Part shown: one piece after another, positions 55,412-63,313 of the stretch
How positions within the stretch are numbered: position 1 is the first letter of the stretch
Layout: every line of letters starts with the position of its first letter
Assembly (NCBI RefSeq): GCF_014384885.1
Contig: NZ_JACRST010000011.1
Coordinates: 27,651 to 91,650, forward strand
Origin: Ligaoa zhengdingensis
GTDB lineage: Bacteria > Bacillota > Clostridia > Oscillospirales > Ruminococcaceae
Reading direction: 5' to 3'
Length of the DNA: 64,000 nt
Translations under genes and position numbers: made by a program
The notes under the pieces: generated by a model
The model's database searches: none
What the model was told of the DNA's origin: nothing
What the model saw: only the letters and a program-made list of their open reading frames with translations

Positions 55412-56323
55412 TTGCAGATCAACCGCCTGTTTGAAATCGTCTACCTGCTCTTGGAGCGCGAGCAGATGACCGCAGCCCAGCTCGCTGCCCGCTTCGAGGT
55501 CTCCCCCCGCACCATCTACCGCGACATCGACACACTCTCCGGCGCGGGCATCCCCATCTATGCCAGCAAGGGCAAGGGCGGCGGCATCCGCCTGCTGCCC
55601 GACTTCGTGCTCAACAAGTCGCTGCTCTCTGAGCGGGAGCAGAACGAAATCCTGTTCGCCCTGCAAAGCCTGCGCGCCACCAGCGCGGGCGACAACGCGG
55701 TGCTCGACCGGCTGAGCACCCTGTTCCACCGCGAGGGCGCGGACTGGATCGACGTGGACTTCTCACGCTGGGGCAGCGGCGGAGGTGAGCGCGAAACCTT
55801 TCGCCTGCTCAAAGCCGCAATTTTGGAGCGGCGGGTGGTCGCGTTCACCTACTACAGCTCCTACGGGCTGGCGAGTGAGCGGCGGGTGGAGCCACGGATG
55901 CTGCGCTTCAAGGGCGGCGGATGGTATTTGCAGGGATATTGCCTCGCAAAACAGGCCTACCGCACCTTCAAAATCAGCCGGATTGAAAATCTGCGCGCTA
56001 CCGGCGAGCCGTTCCTGCCCCGGACCGATCCGCTGCCCGAACTGGACGGGGAAACCAGTCTGCCATCCGGCTGCCTGGTGTCGCTCAAGCTGTGGTTTTC
56101 GCCGCGCGCAGCCTTCCGGGTGTGGGACGAATTCGAGCACAGCCAGGTGACCCACAACCCGGACGGCAGCTTTCTGGTGCGCGCCGCCTACCCCGAGGCG
56201 GGCTGGGTATACGGCTTTTTGCTGTCCTTCGGGGAGGATGTGCGGGTGCTTTCGCCCGAGCGCGTGGGCCTTGCGCTGCGGGAGCAGGCAAAAAAAATTG
56301 CCGCGCTGTACGGCGGCGGCTAA
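55412..56323 (+). CDS. WYL-domain transcriptional regulator (YafY type)
   Basis: A 303-residue regulator: N-terminal DeoR-like winged helix (MTAAQLAARFEVSPRTIYRDIDTLSGAG), then the WYL domain from about residue 140 (RRVVAFTYYSSYG, GGWYLQGYCLA, RTFKISRIENL) and a C-terminal WCX part. WYL proteins sense ligands, often nucleic acid or small molecules. The start is TTG after GGGGAGGG. Confidence 0.9.
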   Translation: MQINRLFEIVYLLLEREQMTAAQLAARFEVSPRTIYRDIDTLSGAGIPIYASKGKGGGIRLLPDFVLNKSLLSEREQNEILFALQSLRATSAGDNAVLDRLSTLFHREGADWIDVDFSRWGSGGGERETFRLLKAAILERRVVAFTYYSSYGLASERRVEPRMLRFKGGGWYLQGYCLAKQAYRTFKISRIENLRATGEPFLPRTDPLPELDGETSLPSGCLVSLKLWFSPRAAFRVWDEFEHSQVTHNPDGSFLVRAAYPEAGWVYGFLLSFGEDVRVLSPERVGLALREQAKKIAALYGGG

Positions 56324-56394
56324 AATATGACATGCAGTTGTCCGATTCCATCTGGTAGGATGGAAGCAATCAAGCGAAAGGATGTGTTTCCAGG

Positions 56395-56670
56395 ATGAAC
56401 GACCAGATTTTTTGCCAGAGCTGCGGGATGCCCATGACCGAAGAGGCGCACTTCGGCACCGACGCCGATGGGGGCCGCAACAGGGATTATTGCTGTTATT
56501 GCTACCAAAAGGGCGCCTTTACGGCCGACTGCTCGATGGAGGAGATGATCGAATTCTGCATCGACGCGGTCAAGGACATCACCCCCAACCCCTACGGCGA
56601 CCCAGATACCGCCCGCGAGGCGATGCGCCAATGGTTCCCCATGCTCAAGCGGTGGCGCAAGGATGCTTGA
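56395..56670 (+). CDS. Small zinc-ribbon protein
   Basis: A 91-residue protein with CQSCGMPM at residues 7-14 and DYCCYCYQKG at about 31-40, a putative four-cysteine zinc ribbon, followed by a helical tail (MEEMIEFCIDAVKDI). The family has no known role. It overlaps the radical SAM gene by 8 bases, so the two may act together. Confidence 0.85.
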   Translation: MNDQIFCQSCGMPMTEEAHFGTDADGGRNRDYCCYCYQKGAFTADCSMEEMIEFCIDAVKDITPNPYGDPDTAREAMRQWFPMLKRWRKDA

Positions 56671-57550
56671 GACCGTCCCTGCCAAGACGATCGTCACCCG
56701 TGCCAAGGGCGGATGGTTCGGCATCGACTACAACATGAACCTCTACCGCGGCTGCTGCCACGGCTGCATCTACTGCGACAGCCGCAGCGCCTGCTACGGC
56801 ATCGACCGGTTCGACGAGGTGCGCGTCAAGGAAAACGCCCTGGAGCTGGTGCGCAACGATCTGCGCCGCAAGGTGAAGACCGGCGTGGTGGGTACCGGCG
56901 CGATGAGCGACCCGTACAACCCCTTCGAGCGCGAGCACGAATACACACGCCATGCCCTGGAGCTGATCGACGCCTACAGCTTCGGGGTGGCCATCGCCAC
57001 CAAAAGCGACCTGATCCGGCGGGACATCGACCTGTTGCAGGGGATCAGCGCCCACTCGCCGGTGCTCTGCAAGCTGACCGTCACCACCGTTGACGAGGAG
57101 CTCTGCCGCAAGCTGGAGCCCCGCGCACCCGCCGCAGCGCAGCGGCTGGCGGCAATCGAGGCGCTGGCTCGGGCGGGACTGTTCGCAGGGGTGCTGCTCA
57201 TGCCGGTGTTACCATTTCTCGAGGACACCACCCAAAATGTGCTCGAGGTGGCGCGGCGCGCGCGGGCGAGCGGGGCGCGGTTTGTCTACCCGGCCTTCGG
57301 CGTGACGCTGCGGCAAAATCAGCGGGAATGGTTTTACGACCGACTGGACAAGCAGTTCCCCGGCGAGGGGCTGCGCGAACGTTATCAGCGGCGGTTCGGC
57401 GAGCGCTACGAATGCCGCAGCCCCCGGGCGCGCGCGCTGTGGGAGGCGTTTTCCGCTGAGTGCGACCGCCTTGGCCTGCTTTACCGGATGGAGGACATCG
57501 TGCGCGCCTACCGCATGGGCTACGAAAGCCCGCAGATCAGCCTGTATTGA
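56663..57550 (+). CDS. Radical SAM protein, spore photoproduct lyase-like (SplB family)
   Basis: A 295-residue radical SAM enzyme with CCHGCIYCDSRS holding the three cluster cysteines at about residues 30-37, then GTGAMSDPYNPFE and LMPVLPFLEDT. It belongs to the SPL-related group that includes proteins of unknown reaction besides true spore photoproduct lyase; it is shorter than SplB and lacks a clear N-terminal extension. It overlaps the zinc-ribbon gene. Confidence 0.82.
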   Translation: MLETVPAKTIVTRAKGGWFGIDYNMNLYRGCCHGCIYCDSRSACYGIDRFDEVRVKENALELVRNDLRRKVKTGVVGTGAMSDPYNPFEREHEYTRHALELIDAYSFGVAIATKSDLIRRDIDLLQGISAHSPVLCKLTVTTVDEELCRKLEPRAPAAAQRLAAIEALARAGLFAGVLLMPVLPFLEDTTQNVLEVARRARASGARFVYPAFGVTLRQNQREWFYDRLDKQFPGEGLRERYQRRFGERYECRSPRARALWEAFSAECDRLGLLYRMEDIVRAYRMGYESPQISLY

Positions 57551-57553
57551 CGC

Positions 57554-57592
57554 AAAAAATCCCCCGCTGTTTTGCACAGCAGGGGATTTTCC
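57554..57592. terminator. Bidirectional terminator between radical SAM and lipoprotein genes
   Basis: AAATCCCC-C-GCTGT pairs with ACAGC-A-GGGGATTT around TTTGC, with A-run and T-rich flanks. Confidence 0.8.
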
Positions 57593-57593
57593 T

Positions 57594-58076
57594 TTATTCC
57601 AGAATAGAGAGGACTCCCTCGCGCGACGCGGTCTCCGCGTCCGCCAGGATGTCCTGTTCCATCCGGGTGACCACTGCGTTCGAGGTGTCGGTCCCGTCGA
57701 TCGAACCGGTGTAATAGATGCGCACCTGGGAATCGACCAGCAGGCCGTTACAGGCGGCCTTATCCGCGTCCTCGGTGCTAAAAGAAAGCTCCTTTCCGTC
57801 CTCGGTGCGGATGACAATCGAGTTCATCGCGGCGTCCACAATGGCGCCCTCCACCATCGATTCGCCCGCCGGCATCGGGTCGCTGCTCTGCTCCCCCGAA
57901 GAAGCGCTGGAACCGCCGCCATCGCCGTCCATGTCGACGTGCCGAATTCCGCTGGAGCTGGCGGGTTCCGCCCCCTCGCTCTGACTCGAAGGTTGCGCAT
58001 CCTTGCCGCAGGCGGCGAGGGCAACGCAAAGAACAGCGGCCAATGCCGCAACAATCCATCTTTTCAAAGGGATCAC
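57594..58076 (-). CDS. Hypothetical lipoprotein
   Basis: A 160-residue lipoprotein: signal peptide with lipobox VALAAC (cysteine near 23), a Ser/Gly/Asp/Pro-rich linker to about residue 72, then a small beta-rich domain (GAIVDAAMNSIVIRTEDGKELSFSTEDAD, QVRIYYTGSIDG). Such domains resemble OB-like DUFs in clostridial lipoproteins, but I do not recognise a function. Confidence 0.75.
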   Translation of the reverse strand: MIPLKRWIVAALAAVLCVALAACGKDAQPSSQSEGAEPASSSGIRHVDMDGDGGGSSASSGEQSSDPMPAGESMVEGAIVDAAMNSIVIRTEDGKELSFSTEDADKAACNGLLVDSQVRIYYTGSIDGTDTSNAVVTRMEQDILADAETASREGVLSILE

Positions 58077-58179
58077 TCCTTGTTTTTTCTTCTATTTTAA
58101 CAGGAAGCAGTCAAGTTTTCCACCGCATCCTGGAAACATTGTGAAAACAATGGATGAATTCGGCGCGATTCCACATCAT

Positions 58180-58220
58180 AAAAAACGGGCGGACCACCCG
58201 TGCAAGGCTGCGTCCGCCCG
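58180..58220 (-). terminator. Terminator after hsp20
   Basis: CGGGCGGAC and GTCCGCCCG stem, followed on the minus strand by TTTTTTATG. Confidence 0.85.
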
Positions 58221-58236
58221 AAGAAGGGTCAAACGA

Positions 58237-58665
58237 TTATTTGAGCTCGATTCTGCGGGTCTGCTCATGGGCCGGGGCGCTCTTGGGGAGCGCCAGCTCC
58301 AATACGCCGTTTTTGTAATCGGCCGTGATGTGGTCGGTTTGGATGCCCGACACATCGAAGCTGCGCGCATACGAGCCGTAGTGGCGCTCGCGGCGGACGA
58401 AATTGCCCTCCTTGTCCTTCTCTTCCCGATCCTCGCGGTGCTCCGCGGAGATGGTCAGCAGGTCGTTGTTGAGGTCGATGCGGATGTCCTCCTTCTGGAA
58501 GCCCGGCAGTTCCGCCTGCAAAATGTATTTGTCGCCCTGGTCGATGATATCGGTCTTGCACTCGCTCAGGTCGCCCATCATATCGCCAAAAAAGTTCTTT
58601 TCAAAGTGGTCGAAGTAGTTGGCAAGGCTACGTTCCTTGCGTCCAAACGGCATCAGATCAAACAT
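58237..58665 (-). CDS. Small heat-shock protein Hsp20/alpha-crystallin
   Basis: A 142-residue chaperone with an alpha-crystallin domain from about residue 38 (DIIDQGDKYILQAELPGFQKEDI) to the GVLELALPK mark near 126; the C-terminal tail ends RRIELK. It holds unfolding proteins during stress. GGAGG precedes ATG. Its leader is about 150 bases and carries a hairpin; a promoter and a CIRCE element lie upstream. Confidence 0.94.
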   Translation of the reverse strand: MFDLMPFGRKERSLANYFDHFEKNFFGDMMGDLSECKTDIIDQGDKYILQAELPGFQKEDIRIDLNNDLLTISAEHREDREEKDKEGNFVRRERHYGSYARSFDVSGIQTDHITADYKNGVLELALPKSAPAHEQTRRIELK

Positions 58666-58705
58666 AAGTCATTCCTCCATTTTTATATGGTATGTAGTTT
58701 TTGGG

Positions 58706-58729
58706 GAGGACGCCTCTGTCTGCGTCCTC
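58706..58729 (-). other. Hairpin in the hsp20 leader
   Basis: GAGGACGC-N8-GCGTCCTC, a perfect 8-base-pair stem in the untranslated leader about 40 bases before the start codon. It does not cover the ribosome site directly. Confidence 0.5.
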
Positions 58730-58820
58730 AGCAGGTTTTATCGCTTTGCCTGCGAAACAATCCGGCTGCGTGCCACATCGCAACCACCGTCCTTTCTGTC
58801 TCTCTTTTGTTTACGCCCTC

Positions 58821-58848
58821 ATTATAGTTCCGGGTTGTGACAAATCAA
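58821..58848 (-). promoter_or_regulatory. Likely hsp20 promoter
   Basis: TTGATT (58843-58848), 16-base spacer, TATAAT (58821-58826) reading toward hsp20. Confidence 0.6.
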
Positions 58849-58876
58849 GCGATAGTTTTTGAATAAATTGTAAAAA

Positions 58877-58903
58877 TTAGCAGTCTATAATAAAGAGTGC
58901 TAA
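58877..58903. promoter_or_regulatory. CIRCE element (HrcA operator)
   Basis: TTAGCAGTC-N9-GAGTGCTAA matches the CIRCE consensus TTAGCACTC-N9-GAGTGCTAA with one mismatch. Its centre contains TATAAT on the plus strand, so it may cover a promoter firing toward the ZIP gene, while the hsp20 promoter begins about 30 bases away. Confidence 0.88.
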
Positions 58904-58985
58904 TTCAATTTTAAAGCTCCCCCGTTGCAACCCGCGGCGGATCGTGCTATGCTGAGATCACACAATTGAGATGGGAGGTTTTTCC

Positions 58986-59783
58986 TTGGACAATCTGCAT
59001 CCGGTGGTTCTCGCCCTGGTGGGAACCGGCCTACCTTTCTTCGCCACGGCGCTGGGCGCGGCGGTGGTGTTTTTCTTCCGCGACGAAATCAAACCCGCCG
59101 TGCAGCGGGTTTTTCTGGGCTTTGCCGCGGGTGTGATGATCGCCGCGTCGGTCTGGTCGCTGCTCATCCCCTCCATCGAAATGGCCGAAGAGCAGGGGAC
59201 GGCCGGCTGGATTCCCGCGGCGGGCGGCTTTGTGTTGGGCGGGGTGTTCCTGCTGCTGCTCGACCGGCTGCTGCCGCACCTGCACCCGGGCGAGGACCAG
59301 CCTGAGGGCCCGCCCTCTTCCCTGCGGCGCACCACCATGCTGGTGTTCGCCGTCACGCTGCACAACATCCCGGAGGGGATGGCGGTGGGCCTGTCGTTCG
59401 CGCTGGCCGCCCAGAGCGGCGTATCGATCACAATGGCCTCCGCGATGGCCCTGGCGGTGGGCATTGCGCTGCAAAACTTTCCCGAAGGCGCGGCCATCTC
59501 GCTGCCGCTCAAAAAGGAGGGACTCTCCAACACCCGTTCCTTTGTCTACGGCGCGCTGTCCGGCATTGTTGAACCGATCTTCGGCGTGTTGGCGGTGCTG
59601 CTGGTGGGCGCAGTCACACCAATCATGCCCTGGTTGCTCAGCTTTGCGGCGGGCGCGATGATCTATGTGGTGGTGGAGGAGCTGATCCCCGAGGCGCACC
59701 TGGGCGAGCACTCCCATTCGGGCACCGTCGGCGTGATGGCGGGCTTTTTGGTCATGATGATCCTGGACGTGGCGCTGGGCTGA
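58986..59783 (+). CDS. ZIP-family divalent metal transporter
   Basis: A 265-residue membrane protein with eight helices. The metal-transport helices show VTLHNIPEGMAVGLSFAL and GIALQNFPEGAAISLPL, and a short His-containing loop (LPHLHPGEDQ) lies between helices 3 and 4. It imports zinc or iron-like metals, as ZupT. A TTG start is preferred since GGGAGG lies 7 bases before it; the ATG five codons earlier is inside that site. Confidence 0.9.
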   Translation: MDNLHPVVLALVGTGLPFFATALGAAVVFFFRDEIKPAVQRVFLGFAAGVMIAASVWSLLIPSIEMAEEQGTAGWIPAAGGFVLGGVFLLLLDRLLPHLHPGEDQPEGPPSSLRRTTMLVFAVTLHNIPEGMAVGLSFALAAQSGVSITMASAMALAVGIALQNFPEGAAISLPLKKEGLSNTRSFVYGALSGIVEPIFGVLAVLLVGAVTPIMPWLLSFAAGAMIYVVVEELIPEAHLGEHSHSGTVGVMAGFLVMMILDVALG

Positions 59784-59862
59784 CGTCGGCCGCGCATAAC
59801 CGCCGCCCAGGCGGGATATTCTACAAGATTGGAACCAATCGAACGAAATGGAGCGAACCGAT

Positions 59863-61137
59863 ATGAATCCAATACAGCACGACTCAGCGGAAATCCTCTG
59901 CATCGGCACGGAGATTCTGCTGGGCAACATCGTCAACACCAACTCGGCGGAAATCTCCCGCGCACTCGCCGAAATCGGCGTCAATCTCTACCACCACACG
60001 GTGGTGGGCGACAACCCCGAGCGGCTCAAAGAGGCGTTGGAGATCGCCTTTTCGCGCAACAACATCGTCATCACCACCGGCGGGCTGGGCCCCACCTACG
60101 ACGACCTCACCAAGGAGACGATCGCCGACTACTTCGGCCTGCCCCTGGTGCTGTACGAGCCGTCCGCCAGGAGCATACGCTGCTTTTTTGAAAAGTGGAA
60201 GCGGCAGATGACCGAAAACAACCTCAAGCAGGCGATGATGCCCGAGGGCTGCGTGGTGCTGGAAAACCACAACGGCACCGCGCCCGGCTGCATCATCGAA
60301 CAGGAGGGCAAGGTGGCGGTGATGCTGCCCGGCCCGCCGCGCGAGATGGGCCCGATGTTCACCCAGCAGGTGATTCCGTATCTGCAAAAGCGGTCGGGGC
60401 AGGTGTTCCGCTCCCACTGCGTCTACTTCTTCGGCATCGGGGAGAGCGCGCTCGAATCGGAGCTGCGCGACACCATCGAGGGGATGGAGAACCCCACCAT
60501 CGCCCCCTACGCCAAGGACGGCGAGGTGATGCTGCGGGTCACCGCTCGCGCGCACACCGCCGAGGAGGCGGAGGAGCTGATGCGCCCGGCCGTGGCGATG
60601 CTGCAGGAGCGCTTTCCGCAATACATCTATGGCGTGGATGTGGATAACCTGCAAACAGCGCTGGTGCGCGCGCTGGAGCAGCGAGGCCTCAAGGTGGCCA
60701 CCGCCGAGAGCTGCACCGGCGGCTACCTCTCCAAGCGGATCACCGAGGTGGCGGGCAGCAGCGCGGTGTTCGACTGCGGCGTGACCAGCTACGCCAATGA
60801 GATCAAAGAGAAGCTGTTGGGGGTACGCCGCGAGACCCTGGAGCGGTACGGCGCGGTGTCCGAGCAGACCGCCCGCGAGATGGCCGACGGGGTGCGCCGC
60901 CTGGCGGGCGCGGATATCGGCCTTTCCACCACCGGGGTGGCCGGGCCGGGCCACAGCGAGGCCAAGCCGGTGGGCCTGGTGTATGTGGGGGTGTCCAGCG
61001 AATGGCACAGCGAGGTGCTGGAATTGCAGCTTTCGCGCGGCTACCAGAACGAGCGCGACCTCATCCGCTATCTGGCGGCCTCCTATGCGCTGTCCGCCGC
61101 GCTGGGGGCGGCGAAGGGCTACCCCAACGAAAAATAA
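59863..61137 (+). CDS. cinA: CinA-like protein (NMN amidohydrolase)
   Basis: A 424-residue protein with an N-terminal molybdopterin-binding-like domain (GTEILLGNIVNTN, TTGGLGPTYDD) and a C-terminal nicotinamide mononucleotide deamidase domain (AESCTGGYLSKR, STTGVAGPGH). It recycles pyridine nucleotides and is linked to competence in some species. The second ATG has GGAG before it. Confidence 0.95.
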   Translation: MNPIQHDSAEILCIGTEILLGNIVNTNSAEISRALAEIGVNLYHHTVVGDNPERLKEALEIAFSRNNIVITTGGLGPTYDDLTKETIADYFGLPLVLYEPSARSIRCFFEKWKRQMTENNLKQAMMPEGCVVLENHNGTAPGCIIEQEGKVAVMLPGPPREMGPMFTQQVIPYLQKRSGQVFRSHCVYFFGIGESALESELRDTIEGMENPTIAPYAKDGEVMLRVTARAHTAEEAEELMRPAVAMLQERFPQYIYGVDVDNLQTALVRALEQRGLKVATAESCTGGYLSKRITEVAGSSAVFDCGVTSYANEIKEKLLGVRRETLERYGAVSEQTAREMADGVRRLAGADIGLSTTGVAGPGHSEAKPVGLVYVGVSSEWHSEVLELQLSRGYQNERDLIRYLAASYALSAALGAAKGYPNEK

Positions 61138-61149
61138 TCTGCGAGAAAC

Positions 61150-61193
61150 GGCGAAGGGCCGGGCAACTTTGAAGTTGCCCGGCCCTTTCTCTG
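61150..61193 (+). terminator. Terminator after cinA
   Basis: AAGGGCCGGGCAACTT and AAGTTGCCCGGCCCTT, a perfect 15-16 base-pair stem with CTTTCT after it. Confidence 0.88.
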
Positions 61194-61196
61194 TTG

Positions 61197-61436
61197 TTAC
61201 AGCGCCTTGATTCGTTCGATGCACGCGGCGCACAGACTGTTGTAGCCTACCTCGGTGAGCTCCTGCTCGGAGCCGCACAGCTTGCAGCACGGCCGCGCCT
61301 TTGACAAAACGATCTCGTCGCCCTCCCGGCGGATGGAAAGTTTCATTTTTTCGCGCAGGTCGAGCGCATGCCGCAGCTCCTTGGGCAGCACCACCCGCCC
61401 GAGCTCGTCGACGGCGCGCTCACAGATTTCGCTCAT
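61197..61436 (-). CDS. AbrB/SpoVT-type regulator with C-terminal zinc ribbon
   Basis: A 79-residue protein. Residues 4-48 are an AbrB swapped-hairpin domain (RAVDELGRVVLPKELRHALDL); the last 30 residues carry CCKLCG and CAACIE, a likely zinc ribbon. It overlaps the upstream XRE gene by 4 bases, so both regulators are made together. Confidence 0.87.
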   Translation of the reverse strand: MSEICERAVDELGRVVLPKELRHALDLREKMKLSIRREGDEIVLSKARPCCKLCGSEQELTEVGYNSLCAACIERIKAL

Positions 61437-61681
61437 TTTTGTCCCTTCTCATACTGGCCATAATGGTAAAACAACCGATACGTATCGACTTCGAGCGCGT
61501 CGGCAATCTTAAAGATGGTATCAAGCGATGCGCCGACGCGGGCATTCTCAATCTTGCCGATGCTGACCGTCTCCATATCAATTTTTTCTGCCAATGCCTC
61601 CTGTGTGTATCCCTGCAATTTGCGAAAGTGCTGGATGTTCAATCCCAACAGAACATATTTGCTCTTTTGTTTCCTGTCCAT
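61433..61681 (-). CDS. XRE-family helix-turn-helix regulator
   Basis: An 82-residue protein that is almost only a Cro/C1 helix-turn-helix (GLNIQHFRKLQGYTQEALAE then IGKIENARVGASLDTIFKIADALEV). ATG with GGAGG 9 bases upstream is chosen. It is coupled to the AbrB-type gene. Targets unknown. Confidence 0.9.
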   Translation of the reverse strand: MDRKQKSKYVLLGLNIQHFRKLQGYTQEALAEKIDMETVSIGKIENARVGASLDTIFKIADALEVDTYRLFYHYGQYEKGQK

Positions 61682-61778
61682 CCATAGCACCCTCCTCTAA
61701 ATGAAAGGATACTACAAATGGAGTTTTTTGGTAACGAACTGAAAATATTGAAATCCATATCCTCAATATAGATTTGTT

Positions 61779-63119
61779 TTATTCCGCCGTCCGCCCGCGC
61801 TTTCTGCGGTCCCAAGCGAGCATCACCGCTTCATAGAGCAGCATCAGCACCCAGCCGATCATGCAGGCCGACGCGATGCCAGCGATGCCCGAGACCGGCG
61901 CGAGCCAATAGGAGAAGATCACGCGGAACACAATCTGCAGCAGGGTGGAAATCAACGTGATGGCGAGGCGCCCCATGCCGCGGAAATAGCCCTGTAAGCC
62001 GTTGTTGAGCCCGGCCAGCAGGTAATAAAACGCCATGCCGTGCAGGTACAGGACGCCCAGCTCGATCACCGCGCCGCCGCTTTCAGGCACAAACAAGTGC
62101 ATCAGCGGGCCCGCGCCGAAGTAGATCACGCCGCAGGCCACGGCCCAATAGAGGGTTTGCAGCCCCATCCCGATCCAAAAGCCGCGCAGGATGCGCTTGT
62201 CGTCCCCCGCGCCCCGGTTCTGCGCCACAAAGGTGGTCATCGCGCTGCCCACGCTCTGCATAGGAGTGATCGCAAAATCGTCCACGCGCGAGACCGCATT
62301 GAACGCCGCGATGCTGCCAACGCCCAGTGGATTCACCGCGCCCTGTACCACGAGCTTGCCCAGATAGATACAGGTTTGCTGCAAGGCCGTCACCCAGCTG
62401 TAGGAGACGGTCTCCCACAGCATCCCGCGGTCGAGCACAAACTCCTCGCGCCGGAATTGCAGCAGCGGGATCCTCCGGTTGATGTACAGCAGGCACAGCA
62501 GGCTGGACACCGCCTGGGAGACGACGGTGGCAATCGCAGCGCCGCGCACCTCGAGATTCATCCCCATCACCAGCAGAAGGTCGAGCCCCACATTGAGCAC
62601 GCTGGAAAGGATCAGGAACAACAGCGGCGTGCGGCTGTCGCCGATGCTGCGCAGCGTGTTGGAAAAGAAGTTATACAGGTAGGTGAAGATCAGGCCGGAA
62701 AACACGATGCGCAGATATCCTGCGGAATGGTCGATGATCTCCGCAGGGGTTTGGATGAGCCAGAGCACCGGCTTTGCCAGCAAAAAGCAGAGGACTGTGA
62801 CCACCAGCGTGAACGCGGCGCCCGCCAGCAGCGTGGTGCTCACCTCGCGTTTGAGCCTGGAAAAATCCTGCGCGCCGTAGTAGTTGCTCATCAGCACCGA
62901 CGCGCCCATGCAGATGCCGCCGATGAAAAAGATCACCACATTCATGATCGGATTTGCAGCGCCCACCGCCGCCACCGCCTCGGTGCCAACATAGCGTCCC
63001 ACGATGATGCTGTCCACCGCGTTGTAGGTCATCTGGAACAGGTTGCCCAGAATCATGGGCAGCGCAAACCCGATCAAACTTTTGGCGATGCTCCCCTGTG
63101 TCATATTGTGCCCGGCCAT
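61779..63119 (-). CDS. MATE-family efflux transporter
   Basis: A 446-residue protein with twelve helices, starting TQGSIAKSLIGFALPMILGNLFQMTYNAVDSIIVGRYVG (read in pieces), the pattern of the NorM/DinF-like clostridial MATE group. It exports drugs or metabolites by sodium or proton antiport. ATG after GGGGAGG is preferred over one 15 codons upstream. Confidence 0.92.
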   Translation of the reverse strand: MAGHNMTQGSIAKSLIGFALPMILGNLFQMTYNAVDSIIVGRYVGTEAVAAVGAANPIMNVVIFFIGGICMGASVLMSNYYGAQDFSRLKREVSTTLLAGAAFTLVVTVLCFLLAKPVLWLIQTPAEIIDHSAGYLRIVFSGLIFTYLYNFFSNTLRSIGDSRTPLLFLILSSVLNVGLDLLLVMGMNLEVRGAAIATVVSQAVSSLLCLLYINRRIPLLQFRREEFVLDRGMLWETVSYSWVTALQQTCIYLGKLVVQGAVNPLGVGSIAAFNAVSRVDDFAITPMQSVGSAMTTFVAQNRGAGDDKRILRGFWIGMGLQTLYWAVACGVIYFGAGPLMHLFVPESGGAVIELGVLYLHGMAFYYLLAGLNNGLQGYFRGMGRLAITLISTLLQIVFRVIFSYWLAPVSGIAGIASACMIGWVLMLLYEAVMLAWDRRKRGRTAE

Positions 63120-63221
63120 AGCATCCTCCCCATCGAAAGCTGCGCCCCGAAACCGGCACAGCATAGTCTTTATCTTTTAGAATAGTTCTGATCGATGCAT
63201 TTGTAAAGTGGGGTTCCCACA

Positions 63222-63263
63222 AAAGGCGGGGGGACGGCAACATTGTGCCGTCCCCCCGCCTTG
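63222..63263 (-). terminator. Terminator after the cell-surface protein gene
   Basis: AAGGCGGGGGGACGGCA and its complement form a 17-base-pair stem; the minus strand continues TTTTG. Confidence 0.85.
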
Positions 63264-63313
63264 CATAGGGATGATATGAAATGAGGAAATGGGAAAACAA
63301 GTTTGATTGGGGA

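Larger units (their letters stand above)
58666..58985. other. Divergent control region between hsp20 and the ZIP transporter
   Basis: A 320-base region with the hsp20 leader hairpin, a minus-strand promoter, a CIRCE operator and the ribosome site of the ZIP gene. No further gene is seen. Confidence 0.7.
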
